Shown: one piece after another, positions 1-6,332 of the stretch
Layout of the letters: the number at the start of each line of letters is the position of its first letter
How positions within the stretch are numbered: position 1 is the first letter of the stretch
Assembly: GCA_031431235.1 (NCBI GenBank)
Contig: JANPDA010000519.1
Coordinates: 1 to 14,466, forward strand
Source: JANNSW01 sp031431235
Lineage (GTDB): Bacteria > Pseudomonadota > Alphaproteobacteria > Rhizobiales > Hyphomicrobiaceae
DNA: 14,466 nt
Reading direction: 5' to 3'
Notes under the pieces: generated by a model
The model's input: only the letters and a program-made list of their open reading frames with translations
What the model was told of the DNA's origin: nothing
Databases searched by the model: none
Made by a program: the position numbers and the translations under genes

Positions 1-8
1 CTGTCAGA

Positions 9-172
9 ACACTAGTGTGGTGTCTCGCAAATGCCATCCAGCATCCTCGGCTGGCTCGGAGATGGCATTTGCGAGGCGAAACCACACTAGAATCATAGAG
101 TTGCTAGTGTCCTTTCATCTCCGAAATACGCTTCAGAGGACACTGCGAGGTCGAGCGTATTTCGGAGACAGG
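9..172. repeat. Tandem 164-bp repeat, copy 1 (two CTAG-bounded hairpins)
   Basis: This is the first of two head-to-tail 164-bp units that differ at only a few positions. It contains two long imperfect inverted repeats. Hairpin 1 pairs about 12-38 with 61-90; its arms share CTCGCAAATGCCATC and its complement. Hairpin 2 pairs about 104-132 with 154-179; its arms share TCTCCGAAATACGCT and its complement. A 13-nt spacer (91-103) separates them. Each hairpin begins and ends with CTAG (12, 87, 104, 176), a tetranucleotide that is scarce in the rest of the window. The structure resembles clustered REP/BIME-type elements or a small non-autonomous element; no transposase is visible. The 70-codon reading frame across the unit (17-229) is composed only of repeat and is not treated as a gene. 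Confidence 0.9.
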
Positions 173-336
173 ACACTAGTGTGGTGTCTCGCAAATGCCA
201 TCCAGCATCCGCGGCTGGCTCGGAGATGACATTTGCGAGGCGAAACCACACTAGAATCATAGAGTTGCTAGTGTCATTTCATCTCCGAAATACGCTTCAG
301 AGGACACTGCGAGGTCGAGCGTATTTCAGAGACAGG
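173..336. repeat. Tandem 164-bp repeat, copy 2 (two CTAG-bounded hairpins)
   Basis: This second unit directly abuts copy 1, and the CTAG at 176-179 serves both the last hairpin of copy 1 and the first hairpin here. Hairpin 3 pairs about 176-202 with 225-254, and hairpin 4 pairs about 268-296 with 318-342, ending in CTAG at 339-342. Compared with copy 1 there are single-base changes in a loop (TCG to GCG near 211), in right arms (GATGGC to GATGAC, TTCGGAG to TTCAGAG), in one left arm (near 276), and at the 3' boundary, where the sequence becomes GACAGGCCCTAG. The array ends about 19 bp before the RidA-family gene, so it occupies that gene's upstream region. Confidence 0.9.
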
Positions 337-360
337 CCCTAGTCAAAAGTGGTGAATGCC

Positions 361-843
361 ATGAAAATAGAAAAGAAGCTCGAGCAGATGGGCGTGCAGC
401 TGCCGATGCCGGAAGGAGCGAGCTACTATGGCGCGACCTACGGCACGATGAAGCCGTTCCACATCATCGGCAACGTGTTGCATTTGTCGGGGCATGTGCC
501 GGCGGACCGGCACGGCGATCCTGTGCATCCGGGCCGGCTCGGCGAGACGGTGACGCTGGAGCAAGGCATCGCGGCGGCGCGCCTCACCGGCATCAACGCA
601 CTTGCCGGCATGAAGCAGGCGCTCGGCGATCTCGACCGCGTGACGGGCCTCATCAAGTCGCTCTGCTTCGTCGCCGCGGCACCGACCTTCACCGACGTGC
701 ACAAGGTCTCGAGCGGCATGACGGATTTCCTCGCCGAGGTGTTCGGCCGCGACATCGGCATCGGCTGCCGCGCGACGATCGGGATCCAGGTGCTCGCACG
801 CAACAATTGCTTCGAGACGTGGATGGAAGTCGAGTTCCGTTGA
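361..843 (+). CDS. RidA/YjgF/UK114 family protein
   Basis: The 160-residue product belongs to the RidA (YjgF/YER057c/UK114) superfamily. Characterised members work as small cytoplasmic homotrimers that hydrolyse reactive enamine/imine intermediates of amino acid metabolism to keto acids and ammonia. Visible signatures are the N-terminal helix MKIEKKLEQMG, the strand LHLSGHVPAD (about 41-49), the helix with ARLTGINALAGMKQALGDLDRV (about 73-94), and the C-terminal strand CRATIGIQVL. Arg137 in that strand lies where E. coli RidA has its catalytic Arg105. The N-terminus and length resemble the YjgF-like subgroup with about 150-160 residues rather than the 128-residue RidA proper, so the substrate is not assured. 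ATG 361 is preferred because a weak GGTG lies 6 nt upstream. GTG codons at 349 and 352 are in frame but have no Shine-Dalgarno. The repeat array lies directly upstream and an amino acid type ABC transporter follows on the same strand. Confidence 0.88.
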   Translation: MKIEKKLEQMGVQLPMPEGASYYGATYGTMKPFHIIGNVLHLSGHVPADRHGDPVHPGRLGETVTLEQGIAAARLTGINALAGMKQALGDLDRVTGLIKSLCFVAAAPTFTDVHKVSSGMTDFLAEVFGRDIGIGCRATIGIQVLARNNCFETWMEVEFR

Positions 844-865
844 GCGCATCGGGGGGATTGCGTAT

Positions 866-879
866 GCCTGTGTGCAGGC
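866..879 (+). other. Small perfect stem-loop after the RidA-family gene
   Basis: GCCTG (866-870) and CAGGC (875-879) form a perfect 5-bp stem with a TGTG loop, 22 nt after the stop codon. No T-run follows, so it is at best a weak 3'-end structure. It shares the 241-bp non-coding stretch 844-1084 with the possible promoter at 917-945. Confidence 0.3.
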
Positions 880-916
880 CGTGGAGCAGTGTTGCCGAGT
901 GATATAACACATAACA

Positions 917-945
917 TTGACGGCGACGGCCGCCTGTGCACTAAT
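917..945 (+). promoter_or_regulatory. Candidate sigma-70-type promoter for the Liv cassette
   Basis: TTGACG (917-922) is a good match to a -35 box. At 17 nt spacing it is followed by ACTAAT (940-945), a poor -10 box. It lies about 140 nt upstream of the binding-protein start, inside the long gap between the RidA-family gene and the transporter. A second AT-rich stretch (TATAAC, 903-908) has no matching -35. The assignment is by eye only. Confidence 0.25.
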
Positions 946-1069
946 TGAGAATGAGGGTCGCGATGGAACTACCGACCTCGTACCCCTCGGGAGGAACGAC
1001 AAGGCGAATTCGCCGCACGAAGCGATGCCTTCACACGCCCACCGGCGAAGTGAGCCTGTCGCCAGCGAC

Positions 1070-1076
1070 AAGGAGG
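1070..1076 (+). promoter_or_regulatory. Strong ribosome binding site deciding the binding-protein start
   Basis: AAGGAGG lies 8 nt upstream of ATG 1085. It fixes the start of the binding protein at a methionine that opens a signal peptide. The reading frame stays open back to TTG 917, but those 56 extra codons precede the signal peptide and are not expected to be translated. Confidence 0.85.
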
Positions 1077-1084
1077 AGCCACGC

Positions 1085-2335
1085 ATGCGCGTGAAGAATT
1101 TCTTGGGAGCAACGGCATTTGCCGCTGCAGCCCTTTCGTTTGGTATCTCGGCGGCGGTCGCCGAGACGAAGGGTCCGGTCACGGACGAGCTCGGAGTCGT
1201 CGAGATTCCGGCCGGTGCCCCGATCACGATCGGCGCCTATTGGGTGATCTCGGGTGCGGACGCCGCGCTCGGCATCGACTCCAAGCGTGCCGTCGAGATC
1301 GCGATCGACGACCTGGGCGGCAAGATCAAGGGTCGCGATGTCCAGCTGATCGTCGAGGACGACAATTGCAACGCCGAAGGCGGACAGACGGCTGGCACCA
1401 AGATCGCGGCCATTCCCAACGTCGTCGGTGTGCTGGGTGGAGCGTGCTCGAGCGCAACGACAGCTGCAGCGCCGATCCTGTGGAAGTCGGGCATCGTCAA
1501 TATCTGCACGGCATGTACGGCGGCGAAATTGACTGCGGCAGACCGCAAGCCCGACTATAACGGCTTCCTACGGACGATCTACTCGGACGCCGACCAGGCT
1601 GCCAACGACGCCAAGTGGTTCCGCAACGAGCTGAAGTGCGACACGATCGCTACGATCCATGACGGTAGCCCTTACGCACAGGGGCTGGCGGAGGAAGCAG
1701 CCGCGAACTTCGTAAAACTCGGCGGCACGATCGTCGCGAGCGAAGCCGTTGCGCCGACCGACGTCGACATGCGTCCAGTGTTGACCTCGATCGCCACCAA
1801 GAAGCCTTGCGTACTCTACTTCCCGATCTTCATCGCGGCAGGCGCGCAGATCGCGAGGCAGGTGGGCGAGATCGCCGGACTGAAGGATGCGCACATCATT
1901 GGTGGCAGCTCTATGCAGGCTCCTGGCATGCTGGAAGCGGCTGGCGATGCAGCGAAGGGCTTGCGGATCACGAACCTCGACATCTCGGCGGATGTTCTCG
2001 GCAAGGCCTATCCGCAGTTCGTCGACAAGTACAAGGCGAAGTTCGGCGAGGCTCCGATCCAGTCGTTCCACGCCCAGGCCTATGACGCCATGGCGTTGCT
2101 GGCGGCTGCGATCGACAAAGTCGCGGTCGAGGATGGCGGCAACCTCTATATCGGCCGCAAGGCGTTGCGTGACGCAGCGTTCGCGACGAAAGGCATGGAC
2201 GGCCTGAGTGGGCCGATCAACTGCAACGAGCATGGCAGTTGCGGCGCGTTCAACTTCGCCGTCTACCAGTTCACCAACGGCGATCCGGCTTCGTTCAAGC
2301 CGGGCGAGAACCCGATCAAGATCTACCCGAAGTGA
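1085..2335 (+). CDS. livK: Periplasmic substrate-binding protein of a branched-chain amino acid type (HAAT) ABC transporter
   Basis: This 416-residue protein is the periplasmic receptor that captures solute and delivers it to the LivHM permease. It begins with a typical Sec signal peptide (MRVKNFLGATAF..., hydrophobic to about 24, AVA|E cleavage near 26/27). The mature part has the type I periplasmic binding fold (Peripla_BP_6). Family-like landmarks are ITIGAYWVISGADAALG at 47-63, then RAVEIAIDDL, GVLGGACSSATTAAAPI (115-131), GSPYAQGLAEE (194-204) and FHAQAYDAMALLAAAI (328-343). The ligand cannot be read from sequence; branched-chain amino acids, other amino acids, amides or aromatic acids are all known for this family. 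The mature protein has eight cysteines (95, 121, 141, 144, 185, 242, 380, 386), more than LivJ/LivK, including CTAC and a C-x5-C near the C-terminus. It is the first gene of a complete same-strand liv cassette. Confidence 0.93.
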   Translation: MRVKNFLGATAFAAAALSFGISAAVAETKGPVTDELGVVEIPAGAPITIGAYWVISGADAALGIDSKRAVEIAIDDLGGKIKGRDVQLIVEDDNCNAEGGQTAGTKIAAIPNVVGVLGGACSSATTAAAPILWKSGIVNICTACTAAKLTAADRKPDYNGFLRTIYSDADQAANDAKWFRNELKCDTIATIHDGSPYAQGLAEEAAANFVKLGGTIVASEAVAPTDVDMRPVLTSIATKKPCVLYFPIFIAAGAQIARQVGEIAGLKDAHIIGGSSMQAPGMLEAAGDAAKGLRITNLDISADVLGKAYPQFVDKYKAKFGEAPIQSFHAQAYDAMALLAAAIDKVAVEDGGNLYIGRKALRDAAFATKGMDGLSGPINCNEHGSCGAFNFAVYQFTNGDPASFKPGENPIKIYPK

Positions 2336-2370
2336 TCGCGGCTAGTGCTTGATTTAGCATAGATGAATTG

Positions 2371-2406
2371 CTCCGGCCGCAGGCGGAAAGTGCGCGGCGG
2401 CCGGAG
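2371..2406 (+). other. GC-rich stem-loop between binding-protein gene and livH
   Basis: CTCCGGCCGC (2371-2380) pairs perfectly with GCGGCCGGAG (2397-2406) across a 16-nt loop, 36 nt after the binding-protein stop. No T-run follows directly (TGTCTGG), so a classical intrinsic terminator is not shown. In binding-protein-dependent transporters, hairpins at this point often protect the upstream mRNA or attenuate the downstream permease genes. That role is inferred here. Confidence 0.6.
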
Positions 2407-2461
2407 TGTCTGGTAAAAAACTCGATCGAACCCAGCCTCATTTGAACCGAAACCAGCTTTT

Positions 2462-2491
2462 TGCCGCTGTGCGAAGGCCAGCCTTGCGGCA
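2462..2491 (+). other. Second stem-loop upstream of livH
   Basis: TGCCGC (2462-2467) pairs with GCGGCA (2486-2491). A nested AAGGC (2474-2478) pairs with GCCTT (2481-2485), and six unpaired bases lie on the left side. The element ends 27 nt before the livH start chosen here and overlaps the region where alternative starts (TTG 2492, ATG 2498) would be. It could influence livH translation. The remainder of 2336-2518 shows no gene. Confidence 0.4.
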
Positions 2492-2518
2492 TTGGCGATG
2501 CGAGCCAGAGACCACGAT

Positions 2519-3625
2519 ATGACGGCGAACAGTGCTGCTGCAGGTGCGGTCAAGTCGAGATCTAGTTGGTTCAGCGGCATGCATCGCATCACCTTCGTCG
2601 ACATCATCCTCTGGGGCTTGCGGCTGCTCGTGGTGGTGGTCGTCGTCGGTGGCACTTGGGGCACGCTCGTCAAGGGCACCTATTCGGCCGAGCAGTGGTT
2701 CGACCTCACCATGTTCGGGCTGACGATCGGGGGCATCTATGCGCTGATCGCGCTCGGCTACACGATGGTCTACGGCATTCTGCGCCTCATCAATTTCGCC
2801 CATGGCGACATCACGATGACCGGCGCGTTCTCGGCCTATTTCCTCGCGCGCAGCTTCGACCAATCCGGCTTCCTCGATGCGTGGCCAGTTACGTCGATGC
2901 TGCTGATCATGCTATTGTCGATGACCGTCTGCACGGTCACGGCGCTGATCGTGGAGCGGATCTGCTATCGGCCATTCCGGCATGTGGCGACGTTGGCTCC
3001 ACTGATCTGCGCGATCGGGGCTTCCTTCGTCCTCCAGCAGGTCTTTCGCGGCATGTACGGATCGACAGTGCGATCCTATCCCGATCCGGAATGGCTGAAG
3101 GGCACGATCGACTTCTTCGGCTTCCAGGTGCCGCTGGTGCAGCCGCTGGTGATCGGCACAGCGCTCGGCGCAATGCTGTTCCTCTATCTGATCGTGCAGC
3201 GGACCAAGATGGGCATGGCGATGCGCGCCGTATCGGAGGACCGCGATGCGGCGGCTTTGATGGGGATCGATGCCAACAGGGTGATCGTCTTCACTTTCAT
3301 TCTCGGCGCCAGCATGGCCGGCATCGGCGGGGTGCTCTACTGCTTCGTCTACAAGCAGATCTACCACTTCATGGGGTTCATCCCGGGCATCAAGGCGTTC
3401 GCCGCAGCGGTGCTCGGCGGCATCGGCAGCATACCCGGCGCAATGATCGGCGGCTTTTTCCTCGGGGTGGTCGAGTCGGTCGGGCCGGCTTTGTTCCTCG
3501 ACGGGTTTGGTATCACGGCGCCCTATCAGTTGCGCGATCTGATCGCATTTACGCTGCTGGTGATGGTGCTTGTTTTCAGACCATCTGGTCTGATGGGTGA
3601 GAAGCTCGCCCGCAAGCGGGCGTGA
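2519..3625 (+). CDS. livH: Branched-chain amino acid type ABC transporter permease LivH
   Basis: This 368-residue inner-membrane permease of the LivH family is one half of the transport channel. The family motif LRLINFAHGDITMTGAF (88-104) is complete. The cytoplasmic loop that contacts the ATPases is recognisable as RTKMGMAMRAVSEDRDAAALMGID (228-251). The glycine-rich C-terminal segment AAAVLGGIGSIPGAMIGGFFLG (295-316) is also typical. It has about eight or nine hydrophobic segments. An N-terminal stretch of about 60 residues with one extra membrane segment (28-48) precedes the core, so the protein is longer than E. coli LivH (308 residues). ATG 2519 has a weak AGAG 8 nt upstream; TTG 2492, ATG 2498 and ATG 2579 are in-frame alternatives. 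It lies 183 nt after the binding-protein gene and 99 nt before livM. Confidence 0.93.
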   Translation: MTANSAAAGAVKSRSSWFSGMHRITFVDIILWGLRLLVVVVVVGGTWGTLVKGTYSAEQWFDLTMFGLTIGGIYALIALGYTMVYGILRLINFAHGDITMTGAFSAYFLARSFDQSGFLDAWPVTSMLLIMLLSMTVCTVTALIVERICYRPFRHVATLAPLICAIGASFVLQQVFRGMYGSTVRSYPDPEWLKGTIDFFGFQVPLVQPLVIGTALGAMLFLYLIVQRTKMGMAMRAVSEDRDAAALMGIDANRVIVFTFILGASMAGIGGVLYCFVYKQIYHFMGFIPGIKAFAAAVLGGIGSIPGAMIGGFFLGVVESVGPALFLDGFGITAPYQLRDLIAFTLLVMVLVFRPSGLMGEKLARKRA

Positions 3626-3632
3626 CGGAGCG

Positions 3633-3655
3633 CCGCCCCGGTTTGGCTGGGGCGG
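3633..3655 (+). other. Stem-loop between livH and livM
   Basis: CCGCCCC (3633-3639) pairs perfectly with GGGGCGG (3649-3655) over a 9-nt loop, just after the livH stop. A second small palindrome, GCCCGC-AA-GCGGGC (3608-3621), covers the last livH codons. No T-run follows, so these look like mRNA structures inside the operon rather than terminators. The 99-nt gap holds nothing else obvious except the livM ribosome binding site (AGGGGAGA, about 3708-3715). Confidence 0.45.
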
Positions 3656-3724
3656 GATGGTGCTCAGTGGGGTTGACCGGTTGCTCGCAAACGGGCAACT
3701 GCTGGCTAGGGGAGACGGCCGAGG

Positions 3725-5455
3725 ATGTCGTTCGACGTTGTTGCGTCCAGCCGCGTAGAGCGCGATACGGCAACGCCCTGGGAGCACGCGCTTTCAATTG
3801 GGCTCTATTGCGGCATCACGGCGCTCGCGCTGGCGGTGGTTGGGATTCTGTCGCTGTTCATCCAGCGCCCCATCATTGTCAATGTGCTTTCACTCTCTTA
3901 CGCGCTGCTCGGCGCGTGCTTCTTCGTGGCCGGAATGCTGGTTGCCTCGCGCGGCCTTTTTTCCAATCCTGTGATGTCGGTCATCGGTGGCACGTTCGCA
4001 GGTGCCATTGCTGCTGCGTTTCTCGGCACGCTTGCGTTGGTGATGAGCACCGTCAATCTGCGACCGGTGTTCTACGTGCTCGATGCCGCATTGTTGAAGC
4101 TCCTGACCTTCCAGATGCCATCTGTGGCGCTCGGAGCGGCCACCATGGTCGGTCTCGGCGCGGCGCTTGGCGCATTCGGTGCTGTCATCGTCTTGCTTCC
4201 CAGCGTCCTGCGGCGGCCGGTCTCGGCGGCCTTGGTTGGAGCCGTCTGCGCAGGACTGTTCCAGGAGCTCATCAGGATCCTCTTGGTCAACAGCTCCGCG
4301 ACCAAGTGGCTGCACGACCTGATCTACACCTGGACCGGCTTGACGCTGAAGGGAGCCATCATCGTGGCAATCGCGAGCGCGATTGGCATCATGGTCAAGG
4401 ATGGCATCACCGGCTCGATGCGGATGGCTGGCGTCGACATGGCGGCAACCAAGGCCAAGTACCGCTGGCCGATGCTGATCCTGTCACTGATCGTGATCGG
4501 TGTGTTCCCGCTCTATGGCGGCAATTTCGTCGGCCAGGTCTTCCTGATGGTCGGTTTCTTCGCGCTGATGGGAATGGGCCTCAATCTGGAGGTCGGCCTT
4601 GCGGGCCTGCTGGACCTCGGCTTCGTTGCCTTCTATGCGGTCGGAGCCTATGTGACGGCTCTGCTGATGGCTGACAGTCCCTACGCGTTGGCGCAGCTGT
4701 CGTTCTGGGTGGCGATGCCAATCGCCGTGCTCGCCTCGATCGTGATGGGGTTGCTGTTCGGCATACCGGTGCTGAAGGTGCGAGGCGACTATCTTGCGGT
4801 CGCGACGTTGGGCCTGGGCGAGATCGTGCGCGTGATCGTGCTGTCGGATGCTGCCTCGCCCCTGCTGGCCGGCGCAAAGGGCATTCTGCAGATCCCGCGG
4901 CCGTACGTGTTCGGCTACCAGCTCAACAACCAAGTGTCGCTGTTCTATGTGGTATTCTTCGGTGCGCTGCTGGCGGCCTACATCGCCTGGCGGCTTGAGA
5001 ACTCCCGGCTCGGCCGCGCATGGACGGCGATCCGCGACGACGAGGACGTGGCGCAGGCGCTCGGCATCAACCTGATCGGCGTGAAGCTGCTCGCCTACGG
5101 TCTGGGCGCCGCCTTCGCCGGCCTCGCCGGCTCGATTTTCGCGGTCCTGGTTGGCTCGATCTTCCCGCACTCGTTCCAGCTCATCATCTCGATCAACGTG
5201 CTCGCACTCATCATCGTGGGCGGCATGGGCAGCCTGCCGGGAGTGGTGCTCGGCTCCGCGGTGCTGATCGGATTGCCCGAGATGCTGCGCGAGTTCGGCG
5301 AGTTCCGATATCTGTTCTACGGCCTCGCCATCATCGCGGTCACGCGGTTGAAGCCGGAGGGACTGTGGCCATCGGCCGCCAAAGTGCGCGAGATGCAGCT
5401 CGATGCCGAGACCAAGGCGGCAGTGCAGGCATCCGTCATGGAGAAAGTGGCGTGA
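3725..5455 (+). CDS. livM: Branched-chain amino acid type ABC transporter permease LivM with long N-terminal membrane extension
   Basis: This 576-residue inner-membrane protein is the second channel half. The LivM core occupies about 250-545: LNLEVGLAGLLDLGFVAFYAVG (286-307), RGDYLAVATLGLGEIVR (353-369), the ATPase-contact loop SRLGRAWTAIRDDEDVAQALGIN (427-449) and IIVGGMGSLPGVVLGS (496-511). Ahead of it are about 245 residues not present in short LivM proteins, with several extra hydrophobic segments (about 22-46, 52-73, 84-110, 133-160, 166-188, 208-224). E. coli LivM has 425 residues and many LivM proteins about 350. The start ATG 3725 has AGGGGAGA about 9 nt upstream. The stop codon overlaps the livG start. 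The frame is intact throughout, so the extension is genuine rather than a missed upstream gene. Its function is unknown to me. Confidence 0.92.
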   Translation: MSFDVVASSRVERDTATPWEHALSIGLYCGITALALAVVGILSLFIQRPIIVNVLSLSYALLGACFFVAGMLVASRGLFSNPVMSVIGGTFAGAIAAAFLGTLALVMSTVNLRPVFYVLDAALLKLLTFQMPSVALGAATMVGLGAALGAFGAVIVLLPSVLRRPVSAALVGAVCAGLFQELIRILLVNSSATKWLHDLIYTWTGLTLKGAIIVAIASAIGIMVKDGITGSMRMAGVDMAATKAKYRWPMLILSLIVIGVFPLYGGNFVGQVFLMVGFFALMGMGLNLEVGLAGLLDLGFVAFYAVGAYVTALLMADSPYALAQLSFWVAMPIAVLASIVMGLLFGIPVLKVRGDYLAVATLGLGEIVRVIVLSDAASPLLAGAKGILQIPRPYVFGYQLNNQVSLFYVVFFGALLAAYIAWRLENSRLGRAWTAIRDDEDVAQALGINLIGVKLLAYGLGAAFAGLAGSIFAVLVGSIFPHSFQLIISINVLALIIVGGMGSLPGVVLGSAVLIGLPEMLREFGEFRYLFYGLAIIAVTRLKPEGLWPSAAKVREMQLDAETKAAVQASVMEKVA

Positions 5456-6306
5456 GCACAGCAAACATGAGCACCGGGCCAACTCGCGGGACCCTGCCAG
5501 GCGGGAATGCGATGGCGGGCGAGGTGGTGCTGAGGACCGTCGCCATGACGAAGCGGTTTGGCGGGCTCGTCGCCCTCGACCGGCTCGACCTCGATGTCCG
5601 GGAAGGCACGATCCATTCGATCATCGGCCCCAACGGTGCCGGCAAGACGACCGTGTTCAACTGCATCATGCAATTCTATACGCCCGACGACGGCGAGGTT
5701 CTCTTCAAGGGCGAGCGCATCGACGGCGTCTTGCCCGACCGGGTCGCCCAAGCCGGCATCAACCGGACCTATCAGACGATCCGACTGTTCAAGAACCTGA
5801 CGGCGATCGAGAATATCCTCGTGGGCATGCACATTCACCTGAAGTCGACTTGGCTCGGCACGGTGCTCAACACCCGCTTCAGCCGCGACGACGAACGCCG
5901 TGGGACGGAAGAGGCGATCAAGATCCTCGAATTCGTGGGCTTGCGCGGCCGTGGCGACGTGGTCGCGCGCAATCTGCCCTATGGCGACCAGCGGCGGCTC
6001 GAAATCGCGCGAGCGATCGGCACCAAGCCGAAGCTGTTGATGCTCGACGAGCCGATGGCGGGGATGAACCCGCGCGAGTCCGGCGACATGATGGCGTTCG
6101 TGCGCCGGGTCCGCGACGAGATCGGCGTGACGATCCTGCTGATCGAGCATTCCATGCGCGTGGTGATGGGCATATCCGACCGCGTGAGTGTGCTCGACCA
6201 TGGCGTCAAGATCGCGGAGGGTACGCCCGCCGAGGTGCAAAACGACAAGAAGGTGATCGAGGCTTATCTCGGCACCGGCAGCGGCAAGCTGAAGTCGCTG
6301 AAATAG
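5452..6306 (+). CDS. livG: Branched-chain amino acid type ABC transporter ATP-binding protein LivG
   Basis: This 284-residue cytoplasmic ATPase energises LivHM together with LivF. Walker A is GPNGAGKT (59-66), the Q-loop glutamine is Gln108 in NRTYQTIRLF, and Walker B is LLMLDEP (195-201). The H-loop histidine is in LLIEHSM (His233). The signature region reads NLPYGDQRRLEIARAI. LivG proteins usually have YG there in place of SGG, so the missing LSGGQ serine is a family trait rather than damage; the Asp instead of Gln/Glu at the fifth position is less usual. The chosen start is GTG 5452, overlapping the livM stop by 4 nt, with GGAG at 5440-5443 well placed. ATG 5467 or ATG 5512 would remove a poorly conserved leader of 5 or 20 residues. 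The overlap implies translational coupling with livM. Confidence 0.93.
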   Translation: MSTANMSTGPTRGTLPGGNAMAGEVVLRTVAMTKRFGGLVALDRLDLDVREGTIHSIIGPNGAGKTTVFNCIMQFYTPDDGEVLFKGERIDGVLPDRVAQAGINRTYQTIRLFKNLTAIENILVGMHIHLKSTWLGTVLNTRFSRDDERRGTEEAIKILEFVGLRGRGDVVARNLPYGDQRRLEIARAIGTKPKLLMLDEPMAGMNPRESGDMMAFVRRVRDEIGVTILLIEHSMRVVMGISDRVSVLDHGVKIAEGTPAEVQNDKKVIEAYLGTGSGKLKSLK

Positions 6307-6332
6307 GCTGCCAGGGGACGGAGACGAGGACG

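Noticed and set aside
17..229. A 70-codon frame in the repeat array.
   Set aside because: It is made entirely of the tandem hairpin repeat and has no ribosome site or family resemblance.
9..342. CRISPR array or integron attC cassette sites.
   Set aside because: The repeats are 164 bp, directly adjacent and without variable spacers, and no GTTRRRY-type attC core or integrase is seen.
917..1084. 56 in-frame codons upstream of the binding-protein signal peptide.
   Set aside because: The AAGGAGG at 1070-1076 and the signal peptide both point to ATG 1085; the upstream part would block secretion.
2371..2406. Rho-independent terminator after the binding-protein gene.
   Set aside because: The stem is perfect but no T-run follows it and the liv genes continue on the same strand, so it is listed only as a stem-loop.
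4484..5482. A 332-codon - strand frame opposite livM.
   Set aside because: It is a shadow of livM; the translation is rich in His, Arg, Glu and Gln, with no domain.
5980..6010. Damaged ABC signature in LivG (LPYGD instead of LSGGQ).
   Set aside because: LivG proteins usually carry a YG-type signature (for example LAYGQQRRLEIAR in E. coli), so most of the difference is a family trait.
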